NCBI GenBank assembly: GCA_930367205.1
Contig: OV884011.1
Location: forward strand, 44,653,754 to 44,717,753
Length of the DNA: 64,000 nt
Direction: 5' to 3'
From: Acanthosoma haemorrhoidale
Lineage: Eukaryota; Arthropoda; Insecta; Hemiptera; Acanthosomatidae
Below the pieces are notes generated by a model, which did not search any database, was not told where the DNA came from, and saw nothing but the letters and a program-made list of their open reading frames with translations. Positions 23,033 to 36,990 of this stretch are shown here, piece after piece (the first letter of the stretch is position 1; every line of letters begins with the position of its first letter). Both the position numbers and the translations under genes were made by a program.

Positions 23033-25252
23033 AGAGGATAGATTAAACATAATTTTGGACCTTTCTTTAGCAGTTGTATGATGTAATGACTGAGTCCATT
23101 TTGTATAGCACATGAAATTTTACTTGTTAACCAAATGATTTCCAAGTCTTGTGATTTGGTTGGTCATCAATAAAGTCGGTATGTTTTATCACGTTAGCAT
23201 GAGGGATTCTCATTCTACATGTTTCCAATGAATGTTCTATGTCTAGTATTAGTACAGTTAAGTAATTTAATATTTCGTACAGTTCGGTTAGGTGCATAGC
23301 ATATTGGGTCGGTCCTATCATCGAGACATTACAACTCGGATTATGTCCGCTCTCAATAGTTTCTTTTTGGAATATCTTTGAAACTCCTTTTTCATTAATA
23401 GCTCCTTCAATTTGTCATGATTCATGGGAAAAGATCATAGCTCTAAATCTTTTTACATTTGTTAAATCTTAGTCTACCACGACTTATTTCACGTTTGATT
23501 TGTATTTCTTTACTTCCTGCTGTTGGATTACATCTGAAATATTGATAAGAATATTGTGAAGAGGAATTACACTTACGAGAGACAATTCGGGACGAGGGTC
23601 GGTGGGCGGAACTCCAAATCTAGGAGAACAAAATTTTTCAAAAGGTTTTCAAGTCGGACTTGTGTAGAGAGTGATATTATGATTCTGGCGTTTTAATCGA
23701 GCATTTAATTTAGAAATTTAGCTGTATAAACCTGAATGAATGAACGAACGACGGTAATTCTTACAGGAGGCTGTGTCCCAACACAGATCTTCCAAGTGAA
23801 ATAGCTGTTAGCAAAGATATGGTTAATCGCTTCTCGGGAATACTGCGAACTATATCATCAGGTTAACCAATTGAAGCAGACAATTTTGATGAATACTCAT
23901 TTACCACTACAATATTGTACATTAATTTATATAAATTGTATTATATGCCCGCCAGTATGCATATACCCTTCATGGTTCTGCAATCATAAATTACGCCTTG
24001 TCAGAAGATACCCAAAAAGCCAAAAATAAGACTGTATATTTTGTTAAAAACATTCACGGAAAATCTCCGTGATTAATTTTAATTAATTCTCATCAAATGA
24101 TAACATATCATGAATAAGCAAATAAATGTATTGCATTTTAACACAAGGTCTTTATTTCCTTTCCTAAATAAGTTGCTTTTTTGGCTGTAGATTACGAAAA
24201 AACCGAACATTGCATCTTAAATAAAATCAATTCTTGATTCTACGCGCTAATATTTCTTGAACTTCAAATTCGTGTAATTTACACCCCGTAAAATAGAAAT
24301 TACCCAATACCGGAACCAATCGGACAGTTTTCAAGCGAGATTCGCCTTTTGTCCTCCTAGCTTTGTGATTCCGGCCGCAGTGCGAGGTACTTGACAACGT
24401 TGAGCTTCCACCATCCTTGATCAGTAGTCATCCAAGGATGATAAATGCGGGAGGGTTAGAGTTACCATATGATATAATATTGAAGAGAAAACATGAGTAA
24501 AAGCAGACAGGATGGGTCGTAAATTTCGCTTTCTAATCATTGAGCATGATTGAGTACGTCAGTTGAGACACCAGTAGCAATATTATTAATATTATACAAT
24601 ATAATTATAATAGGTTTGTGAATTCAACGTATACATAAAGGTGAATAATTAGCAAATTGCCCGATAGATTGTTCAGATTCACTGTTCCTCGTTGCCATTT
24701 ACCATTTTTTTTATGTTGAGGTCTCCGGGCCAAGACAAGTGATCAACTTGCCTTACAGAGTGGCAGATACCTTACCCCTTAGGTAACATTCTACGCACGC
24801 GACACTTCCAGATCAGACAAGTATTTTAATGGCGGGCATTCCTACTGGATGAAAAGGAAGCATTTTTTTCTCGAAACAACAGGAGGTGTTTTTAAACCCT
24901 ATGTTTTTAACAGTGTACCTACATTCATCAAATTTTATAAAGAGGCGACATTTAATATTAAGAAGACATTAAAATTTAGCTATTATATAAAATGCATTCT
25001 CCATAATTTTGAGTAGTGAAACATATTAAATATATTGACATACCAATATAAGGACATGGCAACTTAATTTGTGTTTTGTTTTTTTCAAAATAGTCATTAA
25101 TGTTTTTTTCGAAACCTTTAATCGTCTGATGCGTGATACTTGACTTTACTATATTAATACATATGTAGGAGAAATCGGATTTCTTGGCTTCAATTCAACC
25201 AGTGATTTTTTTTGTGTAAAAATAGTAGGATATCAAATTTAAAATCTTGATG
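23033..25252. other. AT-rich non-coding stretch
   Basis: No gene is supported on either strand. A small perfect hairpin, CACGGA around AAATC with TCCGTG, lies near 24056-24072 and has no evident context. Confidence 0.4.
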
Positions 25253-25320
25253 TTCTGATTAATGATGTGTGTTGGGATTTTAATGTGCCATTATTACAAA
25301 AAGTCATTAAAACTGTCATT
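25253..25320 (+). repeat. unknown interspersed repeat family A, copy 4
   Basis: This is the best preserved copy: CTGATTAATGATG, then TGTTGGGATTTTAATGTGCC, then ATTATTACAAAAAGTCATTA with AAACTGT after it. A T-run lies about 45 bp upstream. Confidence 0.5.
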
Positions 25321-25325
25321 AACAT

Positions 25326-28300
25326 TAGCAAATGTAGCTGTAAAGAAACCCTTAACTATGAAATAGATCAAGCTAGACTTGATTTTTTTTTTTCCCAATT
25401 AGAAATGTAAGCCAAATTTAGGTGACAGTGGTGCTAATGTACCATGTATATAACCTAATATGCAATTAGTTCAAATATAATTACAGACTCTTTAACTAAC
25501 AACGAAACTTCGAAGGATGTGGGGAAAGAAAAAACAAATATATATATCATGTTATCAATATGGTATATAAACAAACAAGATTTAGTTTCTAATAGTTAAA
25601 TCACTGGAAATGTTAATGGAAAGATAGAAAGACTATGTCATATAGGACTGGATATGGTACAAGGGGTCATTTAAATACAACAAAGTAGGACCTGATATAA
25701 TGAAAACAAAAAGAAAATGGTGAGACGTTTGCTACTTGTCCGTAATAGTAGCATTTGATTGCGGGCTAGGAGTGGGTCTTTGGTCAAACAACCATTACCC
25801 TTGAGATAGCTCCTTATCTACCACCAATGCCAGGAACAAGATACCCTTCGAGGGGGCCAAAGGTGCAATAAATCCTTGCGGTTATAGGCAATTAACTTCG
25901 CTGACACATCCGATGATCCCTAAGCTGGATCCTCCACAAGGAGACCTTCACCTGGATATTTGTTAGGTTAAAACCCTAAATTATAGGCCTTCATGAGCAC
26001 AGCCAGTCCTTGTTATCATTGCTTAAAGCCAGCCACTTGTCTATCACGATTATTTTTCCAAGCCTTTAGGGAGAGGATCTACTTTGAAAGATTTACGGGC
26101 AATCGTCTAAGATATCCGTCGTGAAGATTATACAATATGAGGAAAAGATATTCATGGAAAACGGTAACGCAGAAATATATAATTAGATATGTACTCAGAA
26201 AAAGTAAAATCTTGACTGACATCATTACAAGCTGTTACAACAAAAATATGGTTGAGGGGTGTCTTACCATGTTGATGATAGACATAGAGGCAAAGTTTCG
26301 GGAAGAATCCGTTTGAATGGAACATTATTAGGATTGCTTTATAAGTTTAAAAAGTATTCTTTCATTTTTAAACCACTGTTATTCACAAGAAACAACAATA
26401 TTACAATCTATACTTCTCGAACGCACATGTGTGGGTTTGCCGATCTAACTCAGCTTTTGAAGTCCCATGCGTGTCACCTTATGTCTTTGTTTAAACAACC
26501 TTGTCCATGGCTAAATGTCATATACCAATAATAAATAGAATGCTATTATTATGCACGTATAATATGCACAACTGAAATACTTATCTATTATTAATACTTT
26601 TGTTTTTCAGAATATTACATTAGCCAAGGCAATAACAAAACAAAACTTTCCTGACAATCACTTGGGCGTTGTGATTTTGAGTCTAGGCCTGGGAATTAAC
26701 ATAATTTCGCGATGAAACATAATAATTAACATAACGATGAATTCACCTCAGAGCGCCACGGGTACCAGAAAAGGGTGACAACTGTTAGATAGCCAAACCC
26801 TATTAGCGTTTTTCACCTACACGTTACCAAACCCTAAAACGTACGTATCTACCCGCTAAATGACAAAAAAGTCCTTTGAGTAAATTAAAAAAAAAGTTCA
26901 AAATCAAATAAAATGTATTCGTCATTTGTAAATTAAAATGCTAATCTAATTATTTATTCGTTGTTCAGAATAAATATCTGATTAAGAAATAGTAGGCTAT
27001 TAGGCCAAATATAATATGTGATCTGTTTACTACTAGAGTTAAGTCCAGTAACTTGAATCATGAAATTGTTACCTTAAATGCAGCGAGTCTAAGTCGTAAT
27101 TTTAGGAATAGACTGGCGGAAAAACGAAGTTTGTAAACTAGAAAAAGTTTGTCTCGACGAGATTGGATCGAAGTAGTGAAAATACTACCGTCGAAGCGAA
27201 TTGTAAATGATCATGTTATCATCGGCGAACTCAGCAATTTTCTCGCTTACTGTAGAACTATATTCAATTTTCGGGGGGGGGGGGAAATGAATCGCCCCAT
27301 AAATAGGAAAATAGACACTTTATTCTTAGTAACAGCGTTTAATGGAGTGCTTCCTCGGTGATTTTTCTTTTTAGCGGATATTGATCAATGATTAGAGATT
27401 ACTAATAAGTGTGGCAGTTTAGAGTGGGTAGACAGTGCCAAAAGTTTAAAACCCAAGTTTTCCTTTTGTTCCTTAAAATTGTTAAACGGTGTTTTTGGGC
27501 TGACTGCTAGGATGAGAGGGCAAATGGATGCGCATGTCATTGGCGTAATAGAATAAACTCTTCTCGAAATTCATACAGACAGAGCAATGCATAAATTACA
27601 TTTATTAATTTTGATGTTGAGATTTTAACAAAAGTATTCCTTAATGTGTAGATATCATAGTAACGTATATCTTATCGAGGAGTAAGCAAACTGACAAATC
27701 TCGAAAAAGTAAGTTTTAAATACCATTAGAATGATAAACTTAAACTGGATTGCAGGACGTTGAAAAACGACACAAATGTAACTACAATAGTTAACCTTGG
27801 AGAATGGTTTATTAATTTTGTACCAAACGATGAGTTTTTAAGAAACCGGCTGAAGTAGGAGAGTAAGCCTATATGTTCTAGGCTATAGATGACAGGTCAA
27901 TATGACCATATGATCTCCCCTACTTGGACATATTCTTGGTAAGTCTTGAAGGAATAACGTTGACTTACATCACCTGTTTATTGACCTTAAAAGGGCATGT
28001 GTTACTGTGGTAAACTGGGAGATACTTGATAAATTATTGATTGAAGCGATTTAGCAATTATTCGTTTCGCTTTGTAACATTCCTCGAAACCTGTGTTTGT
28101 TAGTCTCCACTTGTAAGTTTGAAGGTTGGCCGGTTAGGAGTTGGCGTGACGCTACTAAATAAAATGTTTTTATTTCATATCAATCCTCATTGAAGTCGAC
28201 GTCAGAAAAGCCGTTATATAGTATAGTAGTAATTAATGTTTAGTAAGTGCAGACACCAGGGGTACAATACTGATGACATGCTAGGTGCACAGCAGAAGAA

Positions 28301-29286
28301 CAATGCGGAACAACCCAACGCTGTAACCGTTAAGAAACATCTTGAGGTCCACACTCTACGAGGTCAGATAGGATCAGACGAGTGGGTGGTTGTGGTCTGA
28401 CATCTCCGACATAAGTATCATAAATCATCATTGTATAATTATATGGATGGCAATAAGTCAGCAGGTGTCGCGTTAGTGCCAGTCCCATGTCAGCAGTACC
28501 TCATTTATATCGTTGAGCTAGATCTTACCTATGTGATCAATCAAATCCATAGGCGATCTTTCCACTTATAAACTTATACATTGCAAAATTGTATGCGAAT
28601 TATCTTGTAGAGACAAGTGCCCGTTATTTGAGAGGGAAAGGGTAAAGCTTATCGTAACAGTGATTACAAAGGGAGGAAATGAATGGTCTTCAAAGCGTTT
28701 ATTTATAAATGTAAGGTGCATGACTATGTTTCGAGTATGATGACGGGTCTAGAATAGTTCCCAAGTAACTATAGTAATAAATTACATTTATTAGTGTAAA
28801 TTGGTTTATTAAAGAAATATTTAAGTACATATTAAATAGAAACTAGAATACAAATATTTCACTAAGATTTGTAACATTTAACTAAATTTAAGTAGAAAAA
28901 TATAGTAATAAAAGGAAAATTTACGGAAAGAAATCTCCTGTCAGTAGATTTTAAAATTACACAAAATACATCACGCAGAGTCTAAAACCAACAAAGAAAA
29001 CAGAGCTTTATAGACTGGAGACGGTTTTATGATTGAGTCTCTCTAGAATACGACATATGAAGAATTCAGTCTGTATACTTGCAGTTCCAACAGTTGCGAT
29101 TCATAATCATCCAGTCAAAACTTCCATGACCTGGATTTCCTGAGATTGATCATTGTTGTTGGGCGTTGGGCCTGTTAAGATCGATTTAAACCAATGATGC
29201 ATTGCACAAAGTCTTGAAGTTTAAAAAAAAAAAAAAAAAATTTGCTGTCGTAAGCTGTTAGGGACAAAAGTGAGTTTTTAGAGTAG
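25326..29286. other. long stretch without a supported gene
   Basis: Open frames of up to 90 codons (26259-26531) lack motifs. 25740-26040 is less AT-rich and was not recognised. An 11-base G-run interrupts the plus frame at about 27274. Confidence 0.4.
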
Positions 29287-29298
29287 TATTTGGCCCTA

Positions 29299-29584
29299 GT
29301 TTCTCCAATCATGTCCTGAGCGTCTGTGGCTCTCGCGCTCTTGGTCAGCCTCCACTGGCTAGTACCCGGTGACGCGGCTGACGGAGGAGCGTGGGGGACT
29401 TCCTAAAACTCCACTTTATCTTCGCATGTGGATTTGGGAGGTCTCTGGGCTGTCTGTAAGTATTGTATGAATGAGCGAGTGAATGATGAACTGTAAATAT
29501 TGTATGAATGAGATAATTTATCTTAATTATTATTGCCTTATAAAAGGCAGATTGTAATTATAGCCCAGTAAAGGAAAATATATA
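29299..29584 (+). mobile_element. retroelement tail (3'UTR only), same family as 14049-15085
   Basis: It begins in the 3'UTR and matches 14791-15066 closely, from CAATCATGTCCTGAGCGTC through the terminal hairpin at 29534-29549. A perfect 12-bp duplication TATTTGGCCCTA flanks it (29287-29298 and 29585-29596). This proves insertion by reverse transcription with strong 5' truncation. The tail after the hairpin is AT-rich, not a pure A-run. Confidence 0.9.
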
Positions 29585-29596
29585 TATTTGGCCCTA

Positions 29597-32500
29597 AAGT
29601 TTGAAAGAATATCTGTACAGTTTAAAGAATTAAAATTTAGATAACAATTTTATTTTCTAAATAAGTAAACAATTTAAATATTGACCGGCTTTCGTTCTTT
29701 TTGATAAAGGGGGGGGGTAAATGATAAATTGTCTATTTAAATTTGTGTGTTTCCAATTCAATATTATTTGTATACTTTATTTATTATTATGATTTTTTTT
29801 CTATTAGTTTCTAGTCTATTTTTCCCCTTTTATTTTCTTAAGTCGTTATCACGCTTAAGTTGTGGACGACTTCTGATTTCATGTAACATATGTGGTTCCA
29901 ATCCGGTGAAGGATAAGTACGGATTAGTGTTCTGTACTATGTTAACTACATTTTTAGTCATGTTACATATAACATTTGCGTACTGTCTATTTTTAATTTT
30001 TAGAATAAATATTAGAGTTTTTATATTCCCTCATTTATAAACTCTTTTTAAAAAAAAATGGCTGGTGAATGAAAAATTATCCAAAGACTCATATTAATGA
30101 CACAAGGATCGCAAATCCATCATTTTTTATCTCTCTCACATTATTGAAGTGAGGTCAGCACTCCTTAACTCCTTCATGACGGGCCATGTAACATATACGT
30201 AACTCACATCTCTGTCCCAGGAGAGGATAGCACGAAATAGGCAATGAGCTACAAATGGAAATAGCTCAAAACAGTTTTATTTATTTGTCATTAATGACCT
30301 CAGAAAGTGGTCTGTTCTTATTCAATAGTAATTGTTCCACCTTCTATATTGTTTTGTGTAAATTATATAAATATTTTGAATTCTGAAACATAATATAAAC
30401 AAAAGATGTGAAAGCGTCGAAATATAAACAAATTAATAGTGAATGCATAACAGCTCAGCTTACAGTTGGCTTGGATAACAGGTCGAGGTGAGACAAGATA
30501 AAACAAAACCGCAGCGGAATAGGAAGAGAGATCAGTCGGCCTTGTAAGGTCGGATGGTCATCGCTCCTCGCTGTTTATCAACACTGACCAGTCCATCGCG
30601 GCTTTCTGCTCTTTATCTAGCTCATCTTCATCAATCTAAGTCTACTAATACTAACTAATAATATAATAATAAATAAGTATACAATATCTTAAAATTGATT
30701 CATATTAGTGGGATAATATAATGCGCATGGAGCATCGATGGGCCATTTTCTTATTTGTACTAAAACGTATTTTCTAGTGTACTTCAATTTATGGAGAGTA
30801 ATGTTGTTATAACAGATGAAACTAACTTTGTTTGACAGATAACTTAACTTTCTGAGTAGGTATTCGAAGCTGGAACATTCATAGCGTTAATAAATTATGA
30901 CTTTCGTCAGAACATTTTAACCAAACAGTATATTTTACTAAAATTGTAAAATAGGGAGTTCTTATGAGTTGTAATGGTTAGAAGAGTCTTGGTTCATAAT
31001 AGAGACAAACCATTTCCCTCCGAATGAAACTTTGCGAATTTGAAGGGAGATATCTTATCCCTACTGCCCCAAAAGTGGTGTTACATTGGTTTATAAATAC
31101 GTTTGAGTCAAGCGTGAATATACCAGCAAGATCGTCAGTGATGGTATCACCTCTATTCGTCATGCTGAATGCAACATCAGTGGGTAAATAAGCCTAATCA
31201 AGTGGTGATGCAACACCTCTCCACCGTGTTTAGTTCATAATTAGTATCCACTATTAGTAGTATTTATTAGAAGTATTAAACAGTGTTTTAACAAAAACAG
31301 TTTCTCTCGGTAATGGACCTTTGAACAGACTTACTAGATTAGATCCTTTGTACCCTAGCATACAAGATCTCTATACTGCATAAGTTAGGTTTCTGTTATA
31401 TTACCTAATTTTAAAATGTATTAACTTAGGTTTTTATGAATTGAAGTCAGCTTTTGTGTCAATAAAAACCAATCAGTATATTTTTGTTTAATAATAAAGG
31501 ATTCGGGCCCATTATGATTAACACATAATTGGTACTTATGGTAAACTTTCTTCTGTATTTCCTATGTATGTCTCAATCTTCAAGGACAGATACACGCAAA
31601 TCAAGGTAATGATCAAACACACACGGATTCCAAAATATAGAGTACTGACGCATATTCATGCCAACTAATTCTGTTAGCACTGACCATCGTTGGGTTGTCG
31701 CGCAACAGATTTATACTACTTGACCATAAGCCAACCGGAGACAATTAGTTAATTTAACATCAACCGCAGGCAAGGCCAGATATCTGCCATAGAGTACCCA
31801 ACAGTACCTGACCTAACCTTTGAATGCGCTCTTGATTAGCTTGTGTTCTAGATTGACTAACATTGTATATTTCGATATCATTCCTTTGGAAATTATTTCT
31901 AAACAGCTTCGCTGACAAACAAGTATAATAGGCAGTCTTGAAGAGTTCATATTTGATATTTTCCAGGTTAATTCCTCTTCTTGAAATTCACTGGGGGGGG
32001 GGGATATAGTTTCAATTATTTGCAAGTTGCTACGAAAGTATAGAAATCTTCTTAGGCTTCCTTCTGAGCGCCAATCTTCTCTCAATCCCAAAATTTGAGA
32101 GCAGCTTTGCAAACAATTACTTTATGATGTTTGTGATTATATACCAAAATAGCCTGTACACATATTACGTATTAATAAACAGAAACTCAGGATCTTTAAT
32201 TTGGTACCCTACTCAATATGATGAGATTTAAAAAAAAATTTAATTACTTAGTAATATATTTATAATTCTCTTAAATTGTTTTTCTTTTACATTGGGAAAA
32301 CAATGATGAAACTAACTCACAAAATATAATGCCTCTTGAAACTAGGGATGAATTTTTGTTATCATAGTGCGCTGAAGTCCCAACATCTGTTACATATTGT
32401 TGATAGTCGCGACTAGATCTTTAATTATATACCCTTCACAAACAATTTTTGTAATACGAAGTAATTTATTACTTCATCACACAATCATATGTTTTAGGGT

Positions 32501-33053
32501 TATAAATAGCACAAATGAATAATATTTTTCATGTCGTCGTAAAATAAAATAAAACATATATAATTTCATGTCGCTAGGTCGAAATATACAATTTCGCTTG
32601 AAGGGACTATCAACGGCCAGAACAGGCTGTGTGTATAAACACTAATGAAACCATCAAAAGGAATGTAATGTAATGTGAAGCAACGCAAATGTAAATAAAA
32701 TTAAGATAAACAACACTGATTGATTACAGATATTGATAATAGTAATTGTTTTTTATTGTTTTAAGAGTTATTTTGCCTAAAACTGGTGTATTTTAGATGT
32801 TCGTTGGGCAAATGTTGTATCTAACACAGTGCTGCTCAAACAACAACTGGTCAAACATAGGTACAAGTCAAGATAAAGAAACAGAAATGGCTTGAGCGTA
32901 GGGCTGTCAGTAAAATACCCCTTATGGAAGGAAACCTGGATATTCGAAGTGAGCGAAAGATGCTATCAATGAAAATTAAAAGGAATTACGAAATCCAGGA
33001 AATGACATAGATTGCTATGCTTCACTCAGGAGTATAAGACTTTGTCAAATAAG
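29597..33053. other. stretch without a supported gene
   Basis: The 97-codon frame at 29747-30040 is hydrophobic only because the DNA is T-rich. A 99-codon minus frame at 32112-31813 contains a C/G run of ten and shows no family motif. It might be an old coding scrap. No RNA genes were seen. Confidence 0.4.
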
Positions 33054-33740
33054 TTAACAGACCGGGTGCTGCAAGGATGGTACCCGAGGTATAAGCTCGC
33101 TAGTTGATAATTCTTTCCTCTTTTGTTTGGCACATGTGACGATTTGAATTGTTGAATCAAGTTGACGGACACGATTAACCACTGCAGGCAATGGTATATT
33201 GCCGATAAACATCATGCAAGATTTTGACATATGAGAAGAGAAACGAAATAAAAGTAACAACAGTATTTCCTATAACTGCGTCCTCGATTTGAGTTAGTTC
33301 AGCCAACCGTTTAGCCAAGTAAGATACTTCAAATAGTATTGAGATAATTGATCTTTTATTTCTTCTGTCAGCTTATCAAAACTATTCTGTAGTGTTTCTT
33401 CAGAAATTTTACTGGAAGGTTGGCCTGGCTTTAGTAGAGATTCTTGGTAATGATATCTACGTATATGCGGTAACAATCTAAAAGGTACCTAAATTCTCTA
33501 GCAAACAGACCCTCGGGTTTTCACAAATACTTATTTATTCGTGTAAAAACATCATCCTCTTTTTGCTGTACAGTATCGAAAAATGTTTTGGCCACAGGCA
33601 GTTCGGAGCATAAGAACATCTTTGTTTTTTATTCTTTTTAGTTACATTACCACATATATAACATTTTAATTTTGATTCATTTGCTCCAGAAACCCTCCCA
33701 GAAAGGCGAATACTAACTCTACTTGAATCAATAGTTTTAT
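33054..33740 (-). pseudogene. decayed coding remnant of unknown family
   Basis: On the minus strand three frames give consecutive protein-like pieces. The first reads RLSGRVSGANESKLKCYICG, with a CxxC, around 33720-33650. The second is a 60-codon piece ending YYLKYLTWLNGWLN (33476-33294). The third reads on as QIEDAVIGNTVVTFISFLF, with alternates at 33260-33054. Composition and residue use look like real protein, interrupted by stops and frameshifts. I do not recognise the family with confidence. A dead transposon-borne gene or a retropseudogene are both possible. Confidence 0.3.
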
Positions 33741-36700
33741 AATGCTAAGAATATTATATTACTAATATTATATATAATGCTAAAAGTCACTGATGGTTCC
33801 TGTTATTTTTAAGTAAGCAACCACACCCCTCCTTACTCCCTACTTCCCAGAACTATCCTTTTCTTGTGCATATATGTCTCAGCTTTTAGCCCCAGACATT
33901 CCCTAGGCATTCCACCCAGTATGTAGTAACGTAACTCATAATATTTGTATATACCAGTGTTTTGCTTGCACTTCATAATAAAGCTTTTCTTTCCTTTCTT
34001 TTAAAAGACTCTCCTCTACAAAGATTATTTAACTAATGATGCCTGAAGTAGAAGGAGCAGGTTGTTCTGATTCTTTTACTAACGCTATATCTCGACGCCC
34101 TATTTTTTGCTCACTGACATAACTCGTCATGCATGTTCTATCCCATGAAAAACATTTGTGTTATAGAATCCGGATTATCAAACTTCTCAGTAAGTCCATC
34201 TTTTCGTCTATGTGAAACATCTCTTATTGTAATAATTGTTTGTTGTTGTAATCTCCTGATGGATTACAGAAAAATCACAGTGACTCATTCGGTTTTCTCC
34301 ATTTCAAACTAGTAATATGTAAAGACATTTGTCACTTTTTGCAGTAAAAAATAGTACATGTACAATAGATGCGTAAAAGGTTTTAGTAGCTACTTATCTG
34401 ATGTTTTGGAACGACCTTTCTACCTCTCACGTTCCGGGAGAATGAAGAAGACATCGGACAGGAGAAAAGGAGAGGGGGGCAATAAAGATGCTGGTAACAT
34501 GTATTTTTGGGTTCCTTAGGGTCTCAGGTCCACGAATTATCTGACAATAGCTCGCTCATCATATTTTTGCTATTCAACTACCTTCAGCGCCTGTACTATA
34601 AAGCAAAACTGCTTTGTCACTTTGTTCTTTTTTAAATAAACTACGAAAACATGGACCTTGTACTCTCTCTACAGAGTACTTACATCGGCCCCAGGTGTTT
34701 CTCTCCCTAATGACATAAAGTTCACAAACGTGTAGGAACCTATTCACATAGCAGCTTCATGTCGTCTTTAGACCAGCTCCGACTCCGTGAAGAATTCACT
34801 CGTGCCGAATTGGGAAGAGTCTTTCAATTATGGTAATGCAACCAGAACTCACCATTGTCTCCTTGTGCTTCCTCCATTCCTCCGTGTTCTTAATACACCA
34901 TTCTTTCCGCTTTTCCCATACGGATCTCTTCGCCTTTTCATTAGCAAGTTTCAAAGTGCTGTCTATTTTTCTACACAATGCACTTTGTACGCCTTGAGAC
35001 CAAACAAGGATGGATTATCGGCTTAGGTTGAAGGAACAAGATTAGCATCGAATTTATTTATGGGCGACATTTCGGCATACTATGCAAGTCTGCATCAAGT
35101 CCTAATAACAAGACTTGCTCGTATTCTTCTCATATCAATGAATAATCTACCATTATCGCACCTTCTGCGAATATTTTTTGTTCCTCTTTCTTCTCATTAA
35201 TCTGAGACATTTGTGTTCTCTACCTCTATTTCTTTTATGTATTTCACATTAATAATATTACTATAATTATATTAATTTTTTACATGAATTCTTTCGCAAA
35301 CCACCAGGCTCTTATTATTATCCCAACTTATATTTTTTATAATAACTGTTTGAGTGATTTTTCTTATTCCTTAAATTCAAACTTATTTTCAATTCAACAG
35401 CTTCGCTTATGTATCATTTTATAAAATATGTTTATCAATATCCTATTTGTACTCTTGTGTAAAACAACTGTCGATCATACTACCTTTTCTTATTATCCAG
35501 GACTCGACTAAGACATACATACATAGTGCACTGAAACATCAGCCATAAATAAATTTTATGAAAATCTAAAAAGTTTCTTTCTTTTGCCCAACCCTATATC
35601 CCAACAAATACTCCATCAACATCTAAATCCTCGGCTTCCACAAAACTTCCACCTGAGATAAAACTTACGTACTCTTGTTTCATTAACTGATTATTATTTC
35701 ATTTACTGTTGTTTTAATGTTTATTTGACTGTGTTTTATATGGTACAATGATAGTAAACTAATAAAACGAACTTTACCTCTTTTCGTATAACGCTCGCCA
35801 ACGTTGCCATGACCTATTTATATTTCGTCTATATAACATATAAATCCTAATCTTTTTTCCGAAAAATATCGATCTTATTATTTTTTAGAAGTTTTTTTTT
35901 TTTTAAATAATTTCGTAACGACAATTAACCGAGTTTTAGCCTGGGATTTGCCATTATTGTGCGTCCAAAACTAATCAGTATGATGTCATTTTTACAACCG
36001 CTACCGTTGAGGATACCCAAAACAGAAAGGCAGACAACCTTGCATCTAAATAAAAGTACAGCTTCGGCCATTAAATGATAACTGTCGAAATAACAAATGC
36101 TATAAACAGTTATAAAGAGTGGCCACTGTCCCTTTGACCGAGAAGTTGATTTTCAATAAAAAAAATGTTCGGTGCAGTTATGAAGGAGTTTTATTATGTA
36201 GCAGGAGGGACTACCTGGTGATGGAACTATGAAACCGAAAGTGTTTTGTAACCAGTCTCATTGATAAGTGGCGAAAGTCGGTACGTGACATCGATTAAGC
36301 ACAACAGTGGACCGCGCCTAAAGAATTCTTGAGTAGCTTTCGTATTTTCTATGACTGGTGTCATGGTCAAAAGTTGGTCATCGAATTTTTAAAAAATATT
36401 AGTTAAGAGTGAGAGCAGAGGATTTAAGAAAGGGCATAGGTGGCTTAACGTTAGGGAACAGAGGATTGCAGACAAGCGCGGCTGGAGACAACTTGTGAAG
36501 CGGCCGAGGTCTTTTCAGGACCTTTGCACAACGGAAGTAAGTAAATAAGTTTTGGGGTGAGGTAGTTTAGAATGAGTTCTTAGTATAACTGATAAGTTGC
36601 TGTAACGGTCGGAGACCGCAAGGGAACATTCGAGTACTTACATCTATGCGCGAATGTGATTCAGGGCAAGGGTACATGACCAACCTAATAAATATAGGAC

Positions 36701-36796
36701 AATACCTATTTTATTTAAATTATTTAATACCTATTTTCCGAAGTAAGTTTGTCATTGACGACTTTATATTTTTAATGAATATTTAAATATTGAAGA
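33741..36796. other. AT-rich stretch without a supported gene
   Basis: A 60-codon minus frame at 34978-34796 is Lys/Glu-rich but not recognised, and it is opposed by an equally long plus frame. Near 33915 there is an 18-base similarity to the start of the Jockey 3'UTR repeat (CCTAGGCATTCCACCC), too short to call. No upstream exon of the NRF gene could be identified. Confidence 0.35.
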
Positions 36797-36870
36797 TATA
36801 GCTCAGTTGGATGGGCACTTGGCTGACGATCACAAGGTACCGGGTTGTAACCCTCCTATTACTATTTGTT
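36797..36870 (+). repeat. tRNA-like sequence 1, SINE head or tRNA pseudogene
   Basis: TAGCTCAGTTGGATGGGC is a near-perfect D-arm and A-box. It is followed by an anticodon-arm-like stretch and CCGGGTTGTAACCC, which forms a T-arm stem but has a degraded B-box loop. The acceptor stem does not pair. It is likely a SINE or pseudogene. Confidence 0.45.
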
Positions 36871-36929
36871 TTTCATTGGCTAATAATTATTGAAATATTG
36901 AGAAATTATATTTGATTTATTAGTGTCCC

Positions 36930-36990
36930 TCTCGTATAGTGTAGTGGTTGTGGTAACAGCGTTATGCTGGGGAGTGGATGACTTCAATAA
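36930..36990 (+). repeat. tRNA-like sequence 2, SINE head or tRNA pseudogene
   Basis: CTCGTATAGTGTAGTGGTTGTGG resembles an Asp/Gly/Glu A-box region. It lies about 140 bp after the first tRNA-like block. The B-box is very poor. Together with the GC-rich block that follows (37038-37100) this may be one composite SINE. Confidence 0.35.

Noticed and set aside
29747..30040. 97-codon hydrophobic membrane protein
   Set aside because: Hydrophobicity follows from T-rich DNA. There is no motif and no splice or promoter context.
33905..33925. Another copy of the Jockey 3'UTR repeat
   Set aside because: Only about 18 bases around CCTAGGCATTCCACCC agree and the sequence after them does not follow the family.
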